64,000 nt of DNA from Skermanella aerolata KACC 11604. Its GTDB lineage: Bacteria > Pseudomonadota > Alphaproteobacteria > Azospirillales > Azospirillaceae. Below, in pieces: positions 1-8,021 of this stretch (its first letter is position 1; each line of letters starts with the position of its first letter). The position numbers and the translations under genes are program-made. The DNA lies in assembly GCF_000936425.1 (NCBI RefSeq), contig NZ_AVFK01000015.1, positions 62,001 to 126,000 of the forward strand, given 5' to 3'. The notes beneath the pieces were generated by a model. It was not told the DNA's origin, did not search any database, and saw nothing but the letters and a program-made list of their open reading frames with translations.

Positions 1-219
1 GGTGGAGGTCAAGGCCTCGGCCCCCTCGATCCGGTTGCTGGTCATCAGCGCTTCCCAGTCGTTCGAGAAGCGATGCATTCCAAGCAGCACCAGGACCGAC
101 ATGGACGCGCCGACGACGCCGATCCCCAGCAACGCGAAAGCTACAGCCGAGCCTAGAAAACGCAAGGTAAGCCGGCTGGTGAAATTGCCGACCCTTGCCG
201 TGCCCGATCCGTCCGACAT
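1..219 (-). CDS. N-terminal fragment of a membrane protein (runs off window start)
   Basis: Reading leftwards from an ATG at 219 gives 73 codons open to base 1. The N-terminus is basic and polar for about 25 residues and is followed by one hydrophobic span (about residues 27-52: FLGSAVAFALLGIGVVGASM onward), then a soluble region starting HRFSNDWEALM. This is the usual start of a membrane-anchored sensor (histidine kinase or chemoreceptor type), but no diagnostic domain lies inside the window, so the function is open. The gene is transcribed away from grxD, with a terminator between them. Confidence 0.6.
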   Translation of the reverse strand, partial: MSDGSGTARVGNFTSRLTLRFLGSAVAFALLGIGVVGASMSVLVLLGMHRFSNDWEALMTSNRIEGAEALTST

Positions 220-333
220 AACGGAACCCTTTATTGCTTATATCACCGAAGGCCTTGACTTTGCTCACTAAGCATTACCGACCGCTTAACAGTTCAATAA
301 CTTAAGTAATAGGCGGGATGATGTGGCATGCAA

Positions 334-359
334 AAAGGGCTCCGCAAGCGGAGCCCTTT
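334..359 (-). terminator. Intrinsic terminator after grxD
   Basis: An 11-12 bp GC-rich inverted repeat (AAAGGGCTCCGC, then GCGGAGCCCTTT) with a tetraloop. On the minus strand the stem runs into a short T run. It lies 33 bases after the grxD stop and so ends the bolA-grxD transcript. Confidence 0.85.
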
Positions 360-391
360 CCGGACGTCAATCAAAGGACCAGAAGAAATCC

Positions 392-730
392 TCAGGCCTT
401 GACCTGTACGTCGATACCGTTGGTGCTGAGCAGTTCCTGAAGCTCGCCCGACTGGTACATTTCCCGGACGATGTCGCAGCCGCCCAGGAACTCGCCCTTG
501 ACGTAGAGCTGGGGGATGGTCGGCCAGTTGCTGAACTGCTTGATGCCGTCGCGGATGCTCGGGTCGGAGAGCACGTCGATACCCTTGAACTTCACGCCCA
601 GATGGGTCAGCACCTGAACCACGGTGGACGAGAAGCCGCACTGAGGGAACACGGGTGTCCCCTTCATGTAGAGGACGACGTCGTTCGACTCGATTTCGCT
701 CTTGATCCGCTCTGCTACGGAGTTATCCAT
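392..730 (-). CDS. grxD: Monothiol glutaredoxin, Grx4/GrxD type
   Basis: A 112-residue thioredoxin-fold protein with the CGFS active site at residues 31-34, preceded by the conserved YMKGTP motif, and with the WPTIPQLYVKGEFLGG glutathione-binding segment. CGFS glutaredoxins carry [2Fe-2S] clusters as a dimer and pass them on, often together with BolA proteins. The bolA gene lies directly upstream on the same strand, so the pair probably forms a Grx-BolA complex for iron-sulfur trafficking or iron sensing. The length is normal for the family. The ATG at 730 starts right at the conserved N-terminal helix. Confidence 0.95.
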   Translation of the reverse strand: MDNSVAERIKSEIESNDVVLYMKGTPVFPQCGFSSTVVQVLTHLGVKFKGIDVLSDPSIRDGIKQFSNWPTIPQLYVKGEFLGGCDIVREMYQSGELQELLSTNGIDVQVKA

Positions 731-771
731 ATCTCGATATCCTCGTCAAAATGACCGGCGCCGTGGCCCGG

Positions 772-1011
772 TCAAGCGTCTTTCGGAACAGATGTTTGCA
801 AGGCAAGGGCGTGAAGCTCACCACCCATGCGTCCCTGCAAAGCATCATAGACCATTTTGTGCTGCTGAACGCGCGTCTTACCTTTGAAGGTAGCGGACTC
901 GACATAAGCGGCGTAATGGTCGCCATCACCACGCAGATCTTCGATCCGCACGTCGGCATCGGGGATGCCTTCCTTGATCAGGCTCTCGATGAGAGCAGCG
1001 TCCATCGCCAT
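772..1011 (-). CDS. bolA: BolA family protein (partner of CGFS glutaredoxin)
   Basis: A 79-residue BolA-fold protein. It has the typical start (LIESLIKEGIPDADV), the central GDGDHYAAYV strand, and the FKGKTRVQQHKMVYDAL helix-turn region with the conserved His that helps bind the cluster in Grx-BolA heterodimers. It is the short IbaG/BolA2-like form, not the longer BolA1. It sits between purL (32 bases upstream) and grxD (41 bases downstream), all on the minus strand and probably co-transcribed. Its likely role is iron-sulfur cluster delivery with GrxD. Confidence 0.92.
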   Translation of the reverse strand: MAMDAALIESLIKEGIPDADVRIEDLRGDGDHYAAYVESATFKGKTRVQQHKMVYDALQGRMGGELHALALQTSVPKDA

Positions 1012-1042
1012 TTTCAGCCTTCCCGCTCAGCTCGTGAATTCA

Positions 1043-3253
1043 TTATTCCAGACTACCCGCCATGTATTCGGGTAACCAAGCTTCATGGGCCGTCCTGAGA
1101 CCACCCACCGATATGGCATCGCCGCCGTTCAGTTTCAACGCGTCGCCCCCCGTGGTGCCAAGTCGCAGAACCGGCACTCCGGCGGCCTTGGCTCCGGCCA
1201 CGACGGCGTCGGCATCCGAAGTCGTGACGACGTAACGTCCCTGATCCTCGCCGAACAGGAATCCAGCCTCGTCGGTTCCCGCCGGCACGTCGATCACCGC
1301 GCCCAGCTTGCCGGCCATCGCCATTTCCGCCAGCGCCACCAGCAGACCGCCGTCCGACAAGTCGTGGCAGGCGGTAACCGCCCGCTTGCCGATCAGGTCG
1401 CGGACGAAATCACCGTTCCGCTTCTCGGCAGCCAGATCGACCGGCGGCGGCGCGCCTTCCTCGCGGCCGTGGATCTCGCGTAGATACAGCGACTGTCCGA
1501 TATGGCCCTTGGTTTCGCCGATCAGCAGGATCGCTTGACCCGCCGCCTTGAAGGCGATGTTGACCGCCAACGACGCATCACTCAGCAGCCCGACGCCACC
1601 GATTGCCGGCGTCGGAAGAATGCCGACGCCGTTGGTCTCGTTGTAGAGGCTGACGTTGCCCGACACGACGGGGAACTCCAGCACGGTGCAGGCATCGACC
1701 ATGCCCTGGATGCAGCCGGCGAACTGGCCCATGATCCGGGGCTTCTGCGGGTTGCCGAAGTTCATGTTGTCGGTGATGGCGAGCGGCTTGGCGCCCACCG
1801 CCGTCAGGTTGCGCCATGCCTCGGCGACCGCCTGGGCGCCGCCTCGGACCGGGTCGGCGAAGCAGTAGCGCGGCGTGCAGTCCGTCGTGATGGCCAGCGC
1901 CTTGTTGGTCCCATGGACGCGGACGACGCCTGAGTCGCCGCCGGACAGTGCGATGGTGTCGGCGCCGACCTGACTGTCGTACTGCTCCCAGATCCACCGG
2001 CGCGACGCCAGATCGGGGCAGCCGATCAGGCGGTGCAGGATCTCGGTCGCCGGGCCGGGCAGGGGGACCGATGCCGCGTCGATGTCGGCCTGCGGCGGGG
2101 TCGGCTCCCATGGACGCTCATACAGCGGTGCGCGATCGACCAGCGGCGCCACTTCCAGGTCGCAGTAGGTGTATCCGTGCATCTTCAGCACCAGCCGGCC
2201 GGTGTCGGTGACGCGGCCGATGACGGCGAAGTCCAGTTCCCACTTGTCGAAGATCGCCTTCGCCAGTTCCTCGCGGCCCGGCTTCAGCACGATCAGCATG
2301 CGCTCCTGGCTCTCCGACAGCATGATCTCGTACGGGCTCATGCCCGTCTCGCGCTGCGGCACGTCGTCCAGGGTCAACTCGATGCCCAGTTCGCCCTTGC
2401 CGGCCATCTCGACCGAGGAGGAGGTCAAGCCCGCAGCGCCCATGTCCTGGATCGCGACGATGGCGTCGGTCGCCATCAGCTCGAGGCAGGCTTCGATCAG
2501 CAGCTTTTCGGTGAACGGGTCGCCGACCTGAACGGTAGGCCGCTTCTCCTCCGAGTCCTCGGTGAACTCGGTCGAGGCCATGGTGGCGCCGTGGATACCG
2601 TCGCGGCCGGTCTTCGACCCGACATAGACGACGGGGTTCCCGATGCCGGCTGCCGCCGAATAGAAGATCTTGTCGGCATCGGCCAGACCCACGGTCATCG
2701 CGTTGACCAGGATATTGCCGTTGAATGAGGGATGGAAGTTCGTCTCGCCGCCGACCGTCGGCACGCCGACGCAATTGCCGTAGCCGCCGATACCCGCCAC
2801 CACGCCTGAGATCAAATGCCGGGTCTTGGGGTGCTCGGGGCTGCCGAAGCGCAGCGCGTTCATGTTGGCGATCGGCCGCGCGCCCATCGTGAAGACGTCG
2901 CGCAGGATGCCGCCCACTCCGGTCGCCGCACCCTGGTAGGGCTCGATGAAGGACGGGTGGTTGTGGCTTTCCATCTTGAAGATGGCGGCTTGCCCGTCGC
3001 CGATGTCGATCACGCCGGCATTCTCGCCTGGACCGCAGATGACATGCGGCGCCGTCGTCGGCAACTGCTTCAGCCAGACCTTGGACGACTTGTACGAGCA
3101 GTGCTCCGACCACATGACGGAGAAGATGCCGAGTTCGGTGAACGACGGCGTCCGCCCGGTGATCTCCAGCATCCGCTGATATTCGTCAGCCGACAGGCCG
3201 TATTCGGCGGCCAGTTCGACGGTGACGGCGGGTTCCAGTGACTGCTTGCTCAC
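1043..3253 (-). CDS. purL: Phosphoribosylformylglycinamidine synthase subunit PurL
   Basis: A 736-residue small-type PurL, the ATP-dependent synthetase subunit that turns FGAR into FGAM in purine synthesis with PurQ (glutaminase) and PurS. The N-terminal part shows [14 protein letters not shown] and the metal/nucleotide signature [14 protein letters not shown]; the duplicated AIRS-type halves follow ([16 protein letters not shown], then [17 protein letters not shown]). The start is GTG at 3253, giving GTGAGCAAG. That GTGA overlaps the purQ stop by 4 bases, a translational coupling arrangement. Length is normal for bacteria with separate PurS and PurQ. Confidence 0.97.
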   Translation of the reverse strand: MSKQSLEPAVTVELAAEYGLSADEYQRMLEITGRTPSFTELGIFSVMWSEHCSYKSSKVWLKQLPTTAPHVICGPGENAGVIDIGDGQAAIFKMESHNHPSFIEPYQGAATGVGGILRDVFTMGARPIANMNALRFGSPEHPKTRHLISGVVAGIGGYGNCVGVPTVGGETNFHPSFNGNILVNAMTVGLADADKIFYSAAAGIGNPVVYVGSKTGRDGIHGATMASTEFTEDSEEKRPTVQVGDPFTEKLLIEACLELMATDAIVAIQDMGAAGLTSSSVEMAGKGELGIELTLDDVPQRETGMSPYEIMLSESQERMLIVLKPGREELAKAIFDKWELDFAVIGRVTDTGRLVLKMHGYTYCDLEVAPLVDRAPLYERPWEPTPPQADIDAASVPLPGPATEILHRLIGCPDLASRRWIWEQYDSQVGADTIALSGGDSGVVRVHGTNKALAITTDCTPRYCFADPVRGGAQAVAEAWRNLTAVGAKPLAITDNMNFGNPQKPRIMGQFAGCIQGMVDACTVLEFPVVSGNVSLYNETNGVGILPTPAIGGVGLLSDASLAVNIAFKAAGQAILLIGETKGHIGQSLYLREIHGREEGAPPPVDLAAEKRNGDFVRDLIGKRAVTACHDLSDGGLLVALAEMAMAGKLGAVIDVPAGTDEAGFLFGEDQGRYVVTTSDADAVVAGAKAAGVPVLRLGTTGGDALKLNGGDAISVGGLRTAHEAWLPEYMAGSLE

Positions 3254-3939
3254 GACAGAGCCTCCACAAGGCCGGTGAACATCGCGCGACCGTCGGTATT
3301 GCCGTGCAGCGGCTCGAACGCGCGTTCCGGATGCGGCATCAGCCCCAGCACCGTGCGCTTCTCGTTGAACAGGCCGGCGATGGAGTTGGCGGAGCCGTTG
3401 GGGTTGCCCGAGGCATCGACGATCCCGTCGGGCGTCACGTAGCGGAACGCCACCATGCCCGTGTCCTCGACCCGCGCCAGCGTATCGGCGTCGGCGAAGT
3501 AGTTGCCGTCGTGATGGGCGACCGGGAAGCGGACGACCTGATCCTTGTCATAGGCCGAGGTGAAGGCGCTGTCGGTATTCTCGACCCGAAGGTCCACCGT
3601 GCGACAGATGAACTTCAGGCCGGCGTTGCGCATCAGGACGCCGGGCAGCAGCCGCGCCTCGGTCAGGATCTGGAAGCCGTTGCAGACTCCCATCACCCGC
3701 ACGCCGGCCTTGGCTCGCGCCACGACCTCGCGCATGACCGGGGACTGCGCGGCCATGGCGCCGCTGCGCAGATAGTCGCCGTATGAGAATCCGCCTGGAA
3801 CGACGATCAGATCGACCTTGGGAAGGTCGCTGTCACGATGCCAGACTGTGGCGGGCTTTTCGCCCGTGGCATGCTCCAAGGCAACGCAGACGTCGCGGTC
3901 GCAATTGGAGCCGGGAAAAACAATGACGGCAGCCTTCAT
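3250..3939 (-). CDS. purQ: Phosphoribosylformylglycinamidine synthase subunit PurQ (glutaminase)
   Basis: A 229-residue class I glutamine amidotransferase that supplies ammonia to PurL. The start [16 protein letters not shown] is the family's normal N-terminus, so the ATG at 3939 is preferred over a further upstream ATG at 4077, which lies inside a large hairpin. The nucleophile is Cys86 in GVCNGFQIL, and the C-terminal His/Glu pair is in [11 protein letters not shown]. The stop overlaps the purL GTG. Unusually, the next genes upstream on the strand are yceI and alkA; purS is about 1.6 kb away. Confidence 0.96.
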   Translation of the reverse strand: MKAAVIVFPGSNCDRDVCVALEHATGEKPATVWHRDSDLPKVDLIVVPGGFSYGDYLRSGAMAAQSPVMREVVARAKAGVRVMGVCNGFQILTEARLLPGVLMRNAGLKFICRTVDLRVENTDSAFTSAYDKDQVVRFPVAHHDGNYFADADTLARVEDTGMVAFRYVTPDGIVDASGNPNGSANSIAGLFNEKRTVLGLMPHPERAFEPLHGNTDGRAMFTGLVEALS

Positions 3940-4062
3940 GAGGCGCTTCGACAACTTCCTTGGAGATTGTGCCCCAGCGGCAATTGCCGCAGACACTAAA
4001 GAGCCGGCCTGTTCAATGCAAGTCCGGGCTGACCATTCGGGATAGGCTATTTCCCGATTGGC

Positions 4063-4116
4063 CCGGGTGTCAGCCATGCGGGCACCGCCGCCGGTGCCCG
4101 CATGGCTGATACCCGG
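4063..4116. terminator. Very long hairpin between yceI and purQ
   Basis: A 25-bp stem (4063-4087 with 4092-4116) around a 4-base loop, with only one G-T wobble. The core CAGCCATGCGGGCACCG is exactly complementary to the other arm. It begins 16 bases after the yceI stop and ends about 120 bases before the purQ start, so it may terminate yceI. There is no clear T run, so it could instead be a rho-independent-like barrier or an mRNA-stabilising hairpin. A second weaker repeat (CCATTCGGGA with TCCCGATTGG, about 4032-4062) lies next to it. Confidence 0.6.
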
Positions 4117-4131
4117 CCCGGCGTTCCCGCC

Positions 4132-4794
4132 TCAGCCCTGACGGATGCCTTCAAGCTCGATGATCAGCTGCACCTCGTCGCCGACCCAGCCGTTGTCGGT
4201 GCCGTACATCACACCCCATTCGCTGCGGCGGAAGGTTCCGCGCGCGGACATGCCCGCGACATAGTTCGGCTTGGCGAACAGACCGCCGCCGAAGGGGTAC
4301 TCGCCGACCTTGTTCAGCGTGACGTCAAGGGTGACCGGCTTGGTCACGCCCCGCAAAGTCAGGTTGCCGGTCAGCTTGCCGGTGCGTTCCCCGGTCTTCT
4401 GAGCCGTTGTCATCGCGAAGGTCATCTCCGGGTACTTCTCCGTCCAGAGGAACTCCTCTTTCCGCAGATGCTCGTCACGCTTTTCATGGTTGGTGAAGAC
4501 GCTGGCGGTCTTGATCGTCACCGTCACGTCGGAGATCGTCTTCGTCTCCTCGTCGAACCGGAAGCTGCCCGCCACCTCGCGGAACATGCCCAGCACGTTC
4601 TGGTAGCCTATATGCGATACCAGGAAGCCGACCGACGTGTGTTCGGGATCGATCTTGTACTCGCGCGGCGCCGCTTGAGCCGACATGGACGACCACGCCA
4701 GCATCAGCAATCCCAGCACCAAGCCGGGCAACGCCGATGCGGCAAAATTCCTTTCATGCCGGCTACCGTAAGCCTGCTCGATAGAGTTCGTCAT
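4132..4794 (-). CDS. YceI family periplasmic lipid-binding protein
   Basis: A 220-residue exported protein of the YceI family (lipocalin-like barrel that binds polyisoprenoids). The ATG at 4794 follows GGGAGGTATGTG, a strong ribosome site, and gives a signal peptide (hydrophobic GLVLGLLMLAWSSMSAQA, with cleavage after AQA). The mature part starts with the family hallmark YKIDPEHTSVGFLVSHIGY and has the repeated strands ISDVTVTIKTASVFTN, LTLRGVTKPVTLDVTL and the C-terminal GDEVQLIIELE. The ligand is unknown. It lies between purS/alkA and purQ with no evident link to purines. Confidence 0.9.
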   Translation of the reverse strand: MTNSIEQAYGSRHERNFAASALPGLVLGLLMLAWSSMSAQAAPREYKIDPEHTSVGFLVSHIGYQNVLGMFREVAGSFRFDEETKTISDVTVTIKTASVFTNHEKRDEHLRKEEFLWTEKYPEMTFAMTTAQKTGERTGKLTGNLTLRGVTKPVTLDVTLNKVGEYPFGGGLFAKPNYVAGMSARGTFRRSEWGVMYGTDNGWVGDEVQLIIELEGIRQG

Positions 4795-4879
4795 CACATA
4801 CCTCCCTTGCGGCTTTATCCGTCGCTTGTTCCTTCCATTTAGGAGCGTACGGCAAAGCTGCCAGGGTTGCGGCATGGAG

Positions 4880-5518
4880 TTATCGCGCCGGCTTCGCTCG
4901 TCGGCGTTCAGGCGCCACCTGAAGGTAATAGTGCCAGACTAGCCGCGCCGCTGTGCTCCTGTACGGCCGCCAGGGCTCGCCCAAGGCCACCAGTTCGTCA
5001 CGGGGAGGGCGTTCGTCCCGGCCCAGCAACCATTGCAGCCCGACGGCAACCGCAAGATCGTCCACCGGCCAGACATCCGCGCGTCCCAGCACCAGCAGCA
5101 GGTAGATCTCGGCGCTCCAGCGTCCTATTCCCTTGATGCGGACCAGCGACTCCAGCGCCTCGTCGTCGGGCATGCGGTCAACGGCTTCGATGTCGAGCCG
5201 GCCCGACACGACATCTTCGGCCAGCCCTCTGGCGTAAGCCATCTTCTGACGGCTGAAGCCGCACTGCCGGAGGGTATCGTCGTCCAGCGCCAGCACGGCT
5301 TCTGGAGAGATCCGGTCGCTATCGCCGCACAGCCTGCGCCACATCGCCTCGGCGGCCTTGGTCGATACCTGCTGCTCCAGGATGATCCGCAGCAATCCCG
5401 GAAACCCGGCCGGCGCACGTAAAACAGGCTCCGGAAGAGCTCCCGCGACGTTCAGGCAGTTCCCGAACAGCGGATCACGCGTCAGCAGAGCCTGTACAGC
5501 GGTTTCGTGGGGCGTCAC
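4880..5518 (-). CDS. DNA-3-methyladenine glycosylase II (AlkA-like, HhH-GPD)
   Basis: A 212-residue base-excision repair glycosylase. It shows ILEQQVSTKAAEAMWRRL, the helix-hairpin-helix RIKGIGRWSAEIYLL, and the catalytic-Asp segment GRADVWPVDDLAVAVGLQ of the HhH-GPD superfamily, matching the short AlkA2-type enzymes without the N-terminal domain. The start is uncertain: GTG at 5518 lies 26 bases after the purS stop, while longer in-frame starts would overlap purS. Members remove alkylated purines such as 3-methyladenine. Its place inside the purine gene run is likely positional only. Confidence 0.88.
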   Translation of the reverse strand: MTPHETAVQALLTRDPLFGNCLNVAGALPEPVLRAPAGFPGLLRIILEQQVSTKAAEAMWRRLCGDSDRISPEAVLALDDDTLRQCGFSRQKMAYARGLAEDVVSGRLDIEAVDRMPDDEALESLVRIKGIGRWSAEIYLLLVLGRADVWPVDDLAVAVGLQWLLGRDERPPRDELVALGEPWRPYRSTAARLVWHYYLQVAPERRRAKPAR

Positions 5519-5544
5519 CGAAACTGAGCGGGGTGCCGGGACGG

Positions 5545-5787
5545 TCAGTCGGCCAGCTCGATGCGGTAGTCCTCGATCACGGTATTGGCGAGCAGCTTCT
5601 GGCACATGGATTCCACCGCCTTCTGTGCTGCGGCGCGGTCGGTTTCGGCCAGATCCAGCTCGATGAATTTTCCCTGACGGACATCGTCGACGCCGTCGAA
5701 CCCGAGCGACTGCAGGGCGTGCCCGATCGCCTTGCCCTGAGGATCGAGAACGCCGCGCTTCAGGGTGACGTGAACCTTTGCCTTCAT
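5545..5787 (-). CDS. purS: Phosphoribosylformylglycinamidine synthase subunit PurS
   Basis: An 80-residue PurS. The start MKAKVHVTLKRGVLDPQGKA and the body LQSLGFDGVDDVRQGKFIELDL are diagnostic, and the length is standard. PurS is a small dimeric scaffold that bridges PurL and PurQ and is needed for FGAM synthase. The ATG at 5787 is chosen because it gives the conserved N-terminus; the longer open frame upstream only translates a short tandem repeat. It follows purC on the same strand. Confidence 0.95.
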   Translation of the reverse strand: MKAKVHVTLKRGVLDPQGKAIGHALQSLGFDGVDDVRQGKFIELDLAETDRAAAQKAVESMCQKLLANTVIEDYRIELAD

Positions 5788-5800
5788 GATGGGATCGCCC

Positions 5801-5840
5801 TTGGAACTGCTTAGGTTGGAACTGCTTAGGTTGGAACTGC
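5801..5840. repeat. 15-bp tandem repeat between purC and purS
   Basis: The unit TTGGAACTGCTTAGG occurs twice in full (5801-5815, 5816-5830) and a third time for its first 10 bases (5831-5840). It fills the gap between the purC stop and the purS start. No protein role is evident; it may be slippage-prone spacer DNA. Confidence 0.85.
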
Positions 5841-5869
5841 TGCGAAAGCCGACCGCCTGGATTGAACCG

Positions 5870-6634
5870 TCAGGGCGCCGGCTTCGGGGTGTTGAACGTG
5901 TCGACGCCACCCTCGGGCAGGATGCCGAGGCGGCGGGCCACTTCCTGATAGGCTTCCTCGACCCTCCCAAGGTCTTCGCGGAAGCGGTCCTTGTCCAGCT
6001 TCTGGTTCGTCTTGACGTCCCAGAGCCGGCAATTGTCCGGGCTGATCTCGTCGGCCAGCACGATCCGCATCTCGTCGTTTTCCCAAAGCCGGCCGAACTC
6101 AACCTTGAAGTCCACCAGCTTCAGCCCGATGCCCAGGAACAGGCCCGAAAGGTAGTCGTTGATCCGCAGCGACAGGGCCATCATGTCGTCCAGATCCTGG
6201 GGGGTGGCCCAGCCGAACGCCGTGATGTGCTCCTCTGAGACGATGGGATCGTTCAACTCGTCGGACTTGTAATAATATTCCATGATGGAGCGAGGAAGCT
6301 GGGTGCCTTCCGGGATGCCGAACCGCTTCGACAGCGATCCGGCAGCCACGTTGCGGACGACCAGTTCGATCGGAATGATCTCGACCTCGCGGACGAGCTG
6401 CTCGCGCATGTTGAGGCGGCGCACGAAATGCGTCGGGACGCCAATTTCACCCAGCTTGGTCATCAGGTATTCGGAGATCCGGTTGTTGAGGACTCCCTTG
6501 CCCGTGATGATGCCATGCTTCTGGTTATGGAAGGCGGTCGCGTCGTCCTTGAAATACTGAACCAGAGTGCCAGGTTCCGGCCCTTCGAACAGGACCTTGG
6601 CCTTGCCCTCGTAGATCCGCCTGCGTCGCGTCAT
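5870..6634 (-). CDS. purC: SAICAR synthase PurC
   Basis: A 254-residue phosphoribosylaminoimidazole-succinocarboxamide synthase, which joins aspartate to CAIR in purine synthesis. Family hallmarks: the start [47 protein letters not shown], and the metal-binding [14 protein letters not shown]. The ATG at 6634 gives the usual N-terminus; upstream in-frame codons are not conserved-looking. A 7-bp inverted repeat (GGACCGG at 6655, CCGGTCC at 6672) lies just upstream and may be regulatory. It is the first gene of the minus-strand purine run after purB. Confidence 0.96.
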   Translation of the reverse strand: MTRRRRIYEGKAKVLFEGPEPGTLVQYFKDDATAFHNQKHGIITGKGVLNNRISEYLMTKLGEIGVPTHFVRRLNMREQLVREVEIIPIELVVRNVAAGSLSKRFGIPEGTQLPRSIMEYYYKSDELNDPIVSEEHITAFGWATPQDLDDMMALSLRINDYLSGLFLGIGLKLVDFKVEFGRLWENDEMRIVLADEISPDNCRLWDVKTNQKLDKDRFREDLGRVEEAYQEVARRLGILPEGGVDTFNTPKPAP

Positions 6635-6654
6635 GGTGGGCTTCCGAAGTGGCA

Positions 6655-6678
6655 GGACCGGATTATACGAACCGGTCC
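6655..6678. promoter_or_regulatory. Inverted repeat upstream of purC
   Basis: GGACCGG and CCGGTCC are separated by 10 bases, ending 21 bases before the purC start. It could be an operator or a 5'-leader hairpin. No known purine regulator motif or riboswitch fold was recognised. Confidence 0.3.
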
Positions 6679-6775
6679 AGGTAATATGGTTGCTGATATA
6701 GCAAGCAACTATGTTTAGCACAATGGAGCCGGCTTGCGCAGGCCCTTGCGTGCTGCGGCTGAAAGCAATAGTGGC

Positions 6776-7531
6776 TCACTCCAGATCGACTTCCATCCAT
6801 GGAGTTTCGTCCGGCCGCCCCGGACAGAATCGGAATACCGGCTTCGTTTCCGGAAACTCCGCGCAGGGCAGCGCCAGCGCTGTGCTGCTGCTGGTGCCGA
6901 ATCCGGTCGCCGTCACCACGCACATGGCGCCGCGCGGTCCGGCGTCGCCATCCCAGATCCTGCTGCCCAGCAGCTTTTCCCAAGCGCTCCAGTCACCTTT
7001 TTCCGGATCGGGAGCCGGCGCATGGGCGAACAGCGGCCGGTAGAACCTGATGCGGGCGCTCGAGTCGTCGTTCAGGTCGTTGGCCGTCACCATCGACAGG
7101 CCCATGGGAATGGGGTGAGCCTCGATCCGCTTGGCGCCCTCGCGCAGTGTCAGCCAGAAGGCGTCGCGGTTGTCGGCGACGACGAGGTTGAACGGACGGT
7201 AGGCGGCGGGGTCCAGGTGGACCATCGCCCGCGCCGCATCCGCCGCGTCGGGATAGTCGAGCGCGTCAAGCACAAGTTCGCCCCGGCTGCGCTTGCCGTC
7301 CTCCGGCCCAAGCGTTCCCATGCGGTTCAGCACGACGGCGACCACGCCGGTATCGTTGAGCGCCAGCCAGCTTCCGCCGGCGAGTTCGTCGATGCCGCCG
7401 ATCACGTCGGGCCGGTCTTCCCAATGACGTGCTGGCGGCTTCCAGGGCCGGCCTGCCATTTCGTCGCGGTTGCCGCCCAGGATCAGCGGATATGTCGCGC
7501 CCGGCTGGCGTAGAATGACGATTGAGCACAT
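6776..7531 (-). CDS. NRDE family protein (TANGO2 homologue)
   Basis: A 251-residue protein starting MCSIVILRQPGATYPLILGGNRDEM. The Cys at position 2 and the Asn-Arg-Asp-Glu motif define the NRDE/TANGO2 family. Also present are GGSWLALNDTGVVAVVLNR and the C-terminal GFGTSSSTAL segment. The exposed N-terminal Cys after Met removal suggests an Ntn-hydrolase-like fold, but the reaction is not established; the eukaryotic TANGO2 has been tied to haem or lipid handling. It stands divergent from the zeta-inhibitor gene. Confidence 0.85.
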   Translation of the reverse strand: MCSIVILRQPGATYPLILGGNRDEMAGRPWKPPARHWEDRPDVIGGIDELAGGSWLALNDTGVVAVVLNRMGTLGPEDGKRSRGELVLDALDYPDAADAARAMVHLDPAAYRPFNLVVADNRDAFWLTLREGAKRIEAHPIPMGLSMVTANDLNDDSSARIRFYRPLFAHAPAPDPEKGDWSAWEKLLGSRIWDGDAGPRGAMCVVTATGFGTSSSTALALPCAEFPETKPVFRFCPGRPDETPWMEVDLE

Positions 7532-7642
7532 GGTCGTCCCCTCGCTTTGTCATTATGTAGTCTATAGAGCGGCCATAGCGATATGGTTCTCATAATCGAT
7601 GGACCGCCTGCTGGTTCCAGGCCCACCGGAGGAGAAGGTCGA

Positions 7643-7963
7643 ATGACCACCTTTGAAGAGCGCGAGAGAGCATTTGAAAACAAGTTCAGCCATGAACAGG
7701 AGGTCCTGTTCAAGATCCAGGTCCGCCGGGCGAGGCTGCTGGGATTGTGGGCCGCCGAGCAGATGAAGTTCGGGGAAGCGGAGGCGATGGCTTATGCACG
7801 CTCGATCGTCGATGCCGACTTCGAAGAGGCCGGCACCGCCGACATCGTCCGCCGCGTCTGCGCCGACCTGGAGCAACACGGCATCGATATCAGCCGCCAC
7901 CGCGTGGAGAAGGAAGCCGAACTGCTGCTGGCCGTAGCCCACGACCAGATCGTGAAGGAATGA
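7643..7963 (+). CDS. DUF1476 protein, ATP synthase zeta-type inhibitor
   Basis: A 106-residue, charged, helical protein with the DUF1476 signature MTTFEERERAFENKF, then HEQEVLFKIQVRRARLLGLWAAE. This family, found in alphaproteobacteria, includes the zeta subunit that inhibits F1-ATPase hydrolysis, binding through its N-terminal segment. The start at 7643 follows GGAGAAGGTCGA and matches the family; an upstream ATG at 7583 adds non-conserved residues. It is followed by a bidirectional terminator shared with purB. Confidence 0.9.
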   Translation: MTTFEERERAFENKFSHEQEVLFKIQVRRARLLGLWAAEQMKFGEAEAMAYARSIVDADFEEAGTADIVRRVCADLEQHGIDISRHRVEKEAELLLAVAHDQIVKE

Positions 7964-7969
7964 ACGTTC

Positions 7970-8007
7970 CCCGGCCGGGCGGCTCGGTGTTGCCCCGCCC
8001 GGCCGGG
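7970..8007. terminator. Bidirectional terminator between zeta inhibitor and purB
   Basis: A perfect 13-bp stem (CCCGGCCGGGCGG at 7970-7982, complement at 7995-8007) with a 12-base loop and TTGTGTT after it on the plus strand. It sits between two convergent genes and can serve both. Confidence 0.8.
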
Positions 8008-8021
8008 TTGTGTTCAGGCCG

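Noticed and set aside
1-271. Plus-strand 89-codon open frame at the start of the window
   Set aside because: It is antisense to the minus-strand membrane protein start, which has a proper hydrophobic span; the plus-strand product has no features.
3940-4077. 46-residue N-terminal extension of PurQ
   Set aside because: PurQ proteins start at the [12 protein letters not shown] segment; the extension begins inside a large hairpin and is not like the family.
5801-5840. Possible CRISPR array from regularly spaced repeats
   Set aside because: It is a direct 15-bp tandem repeat with no spacers and under three copies.
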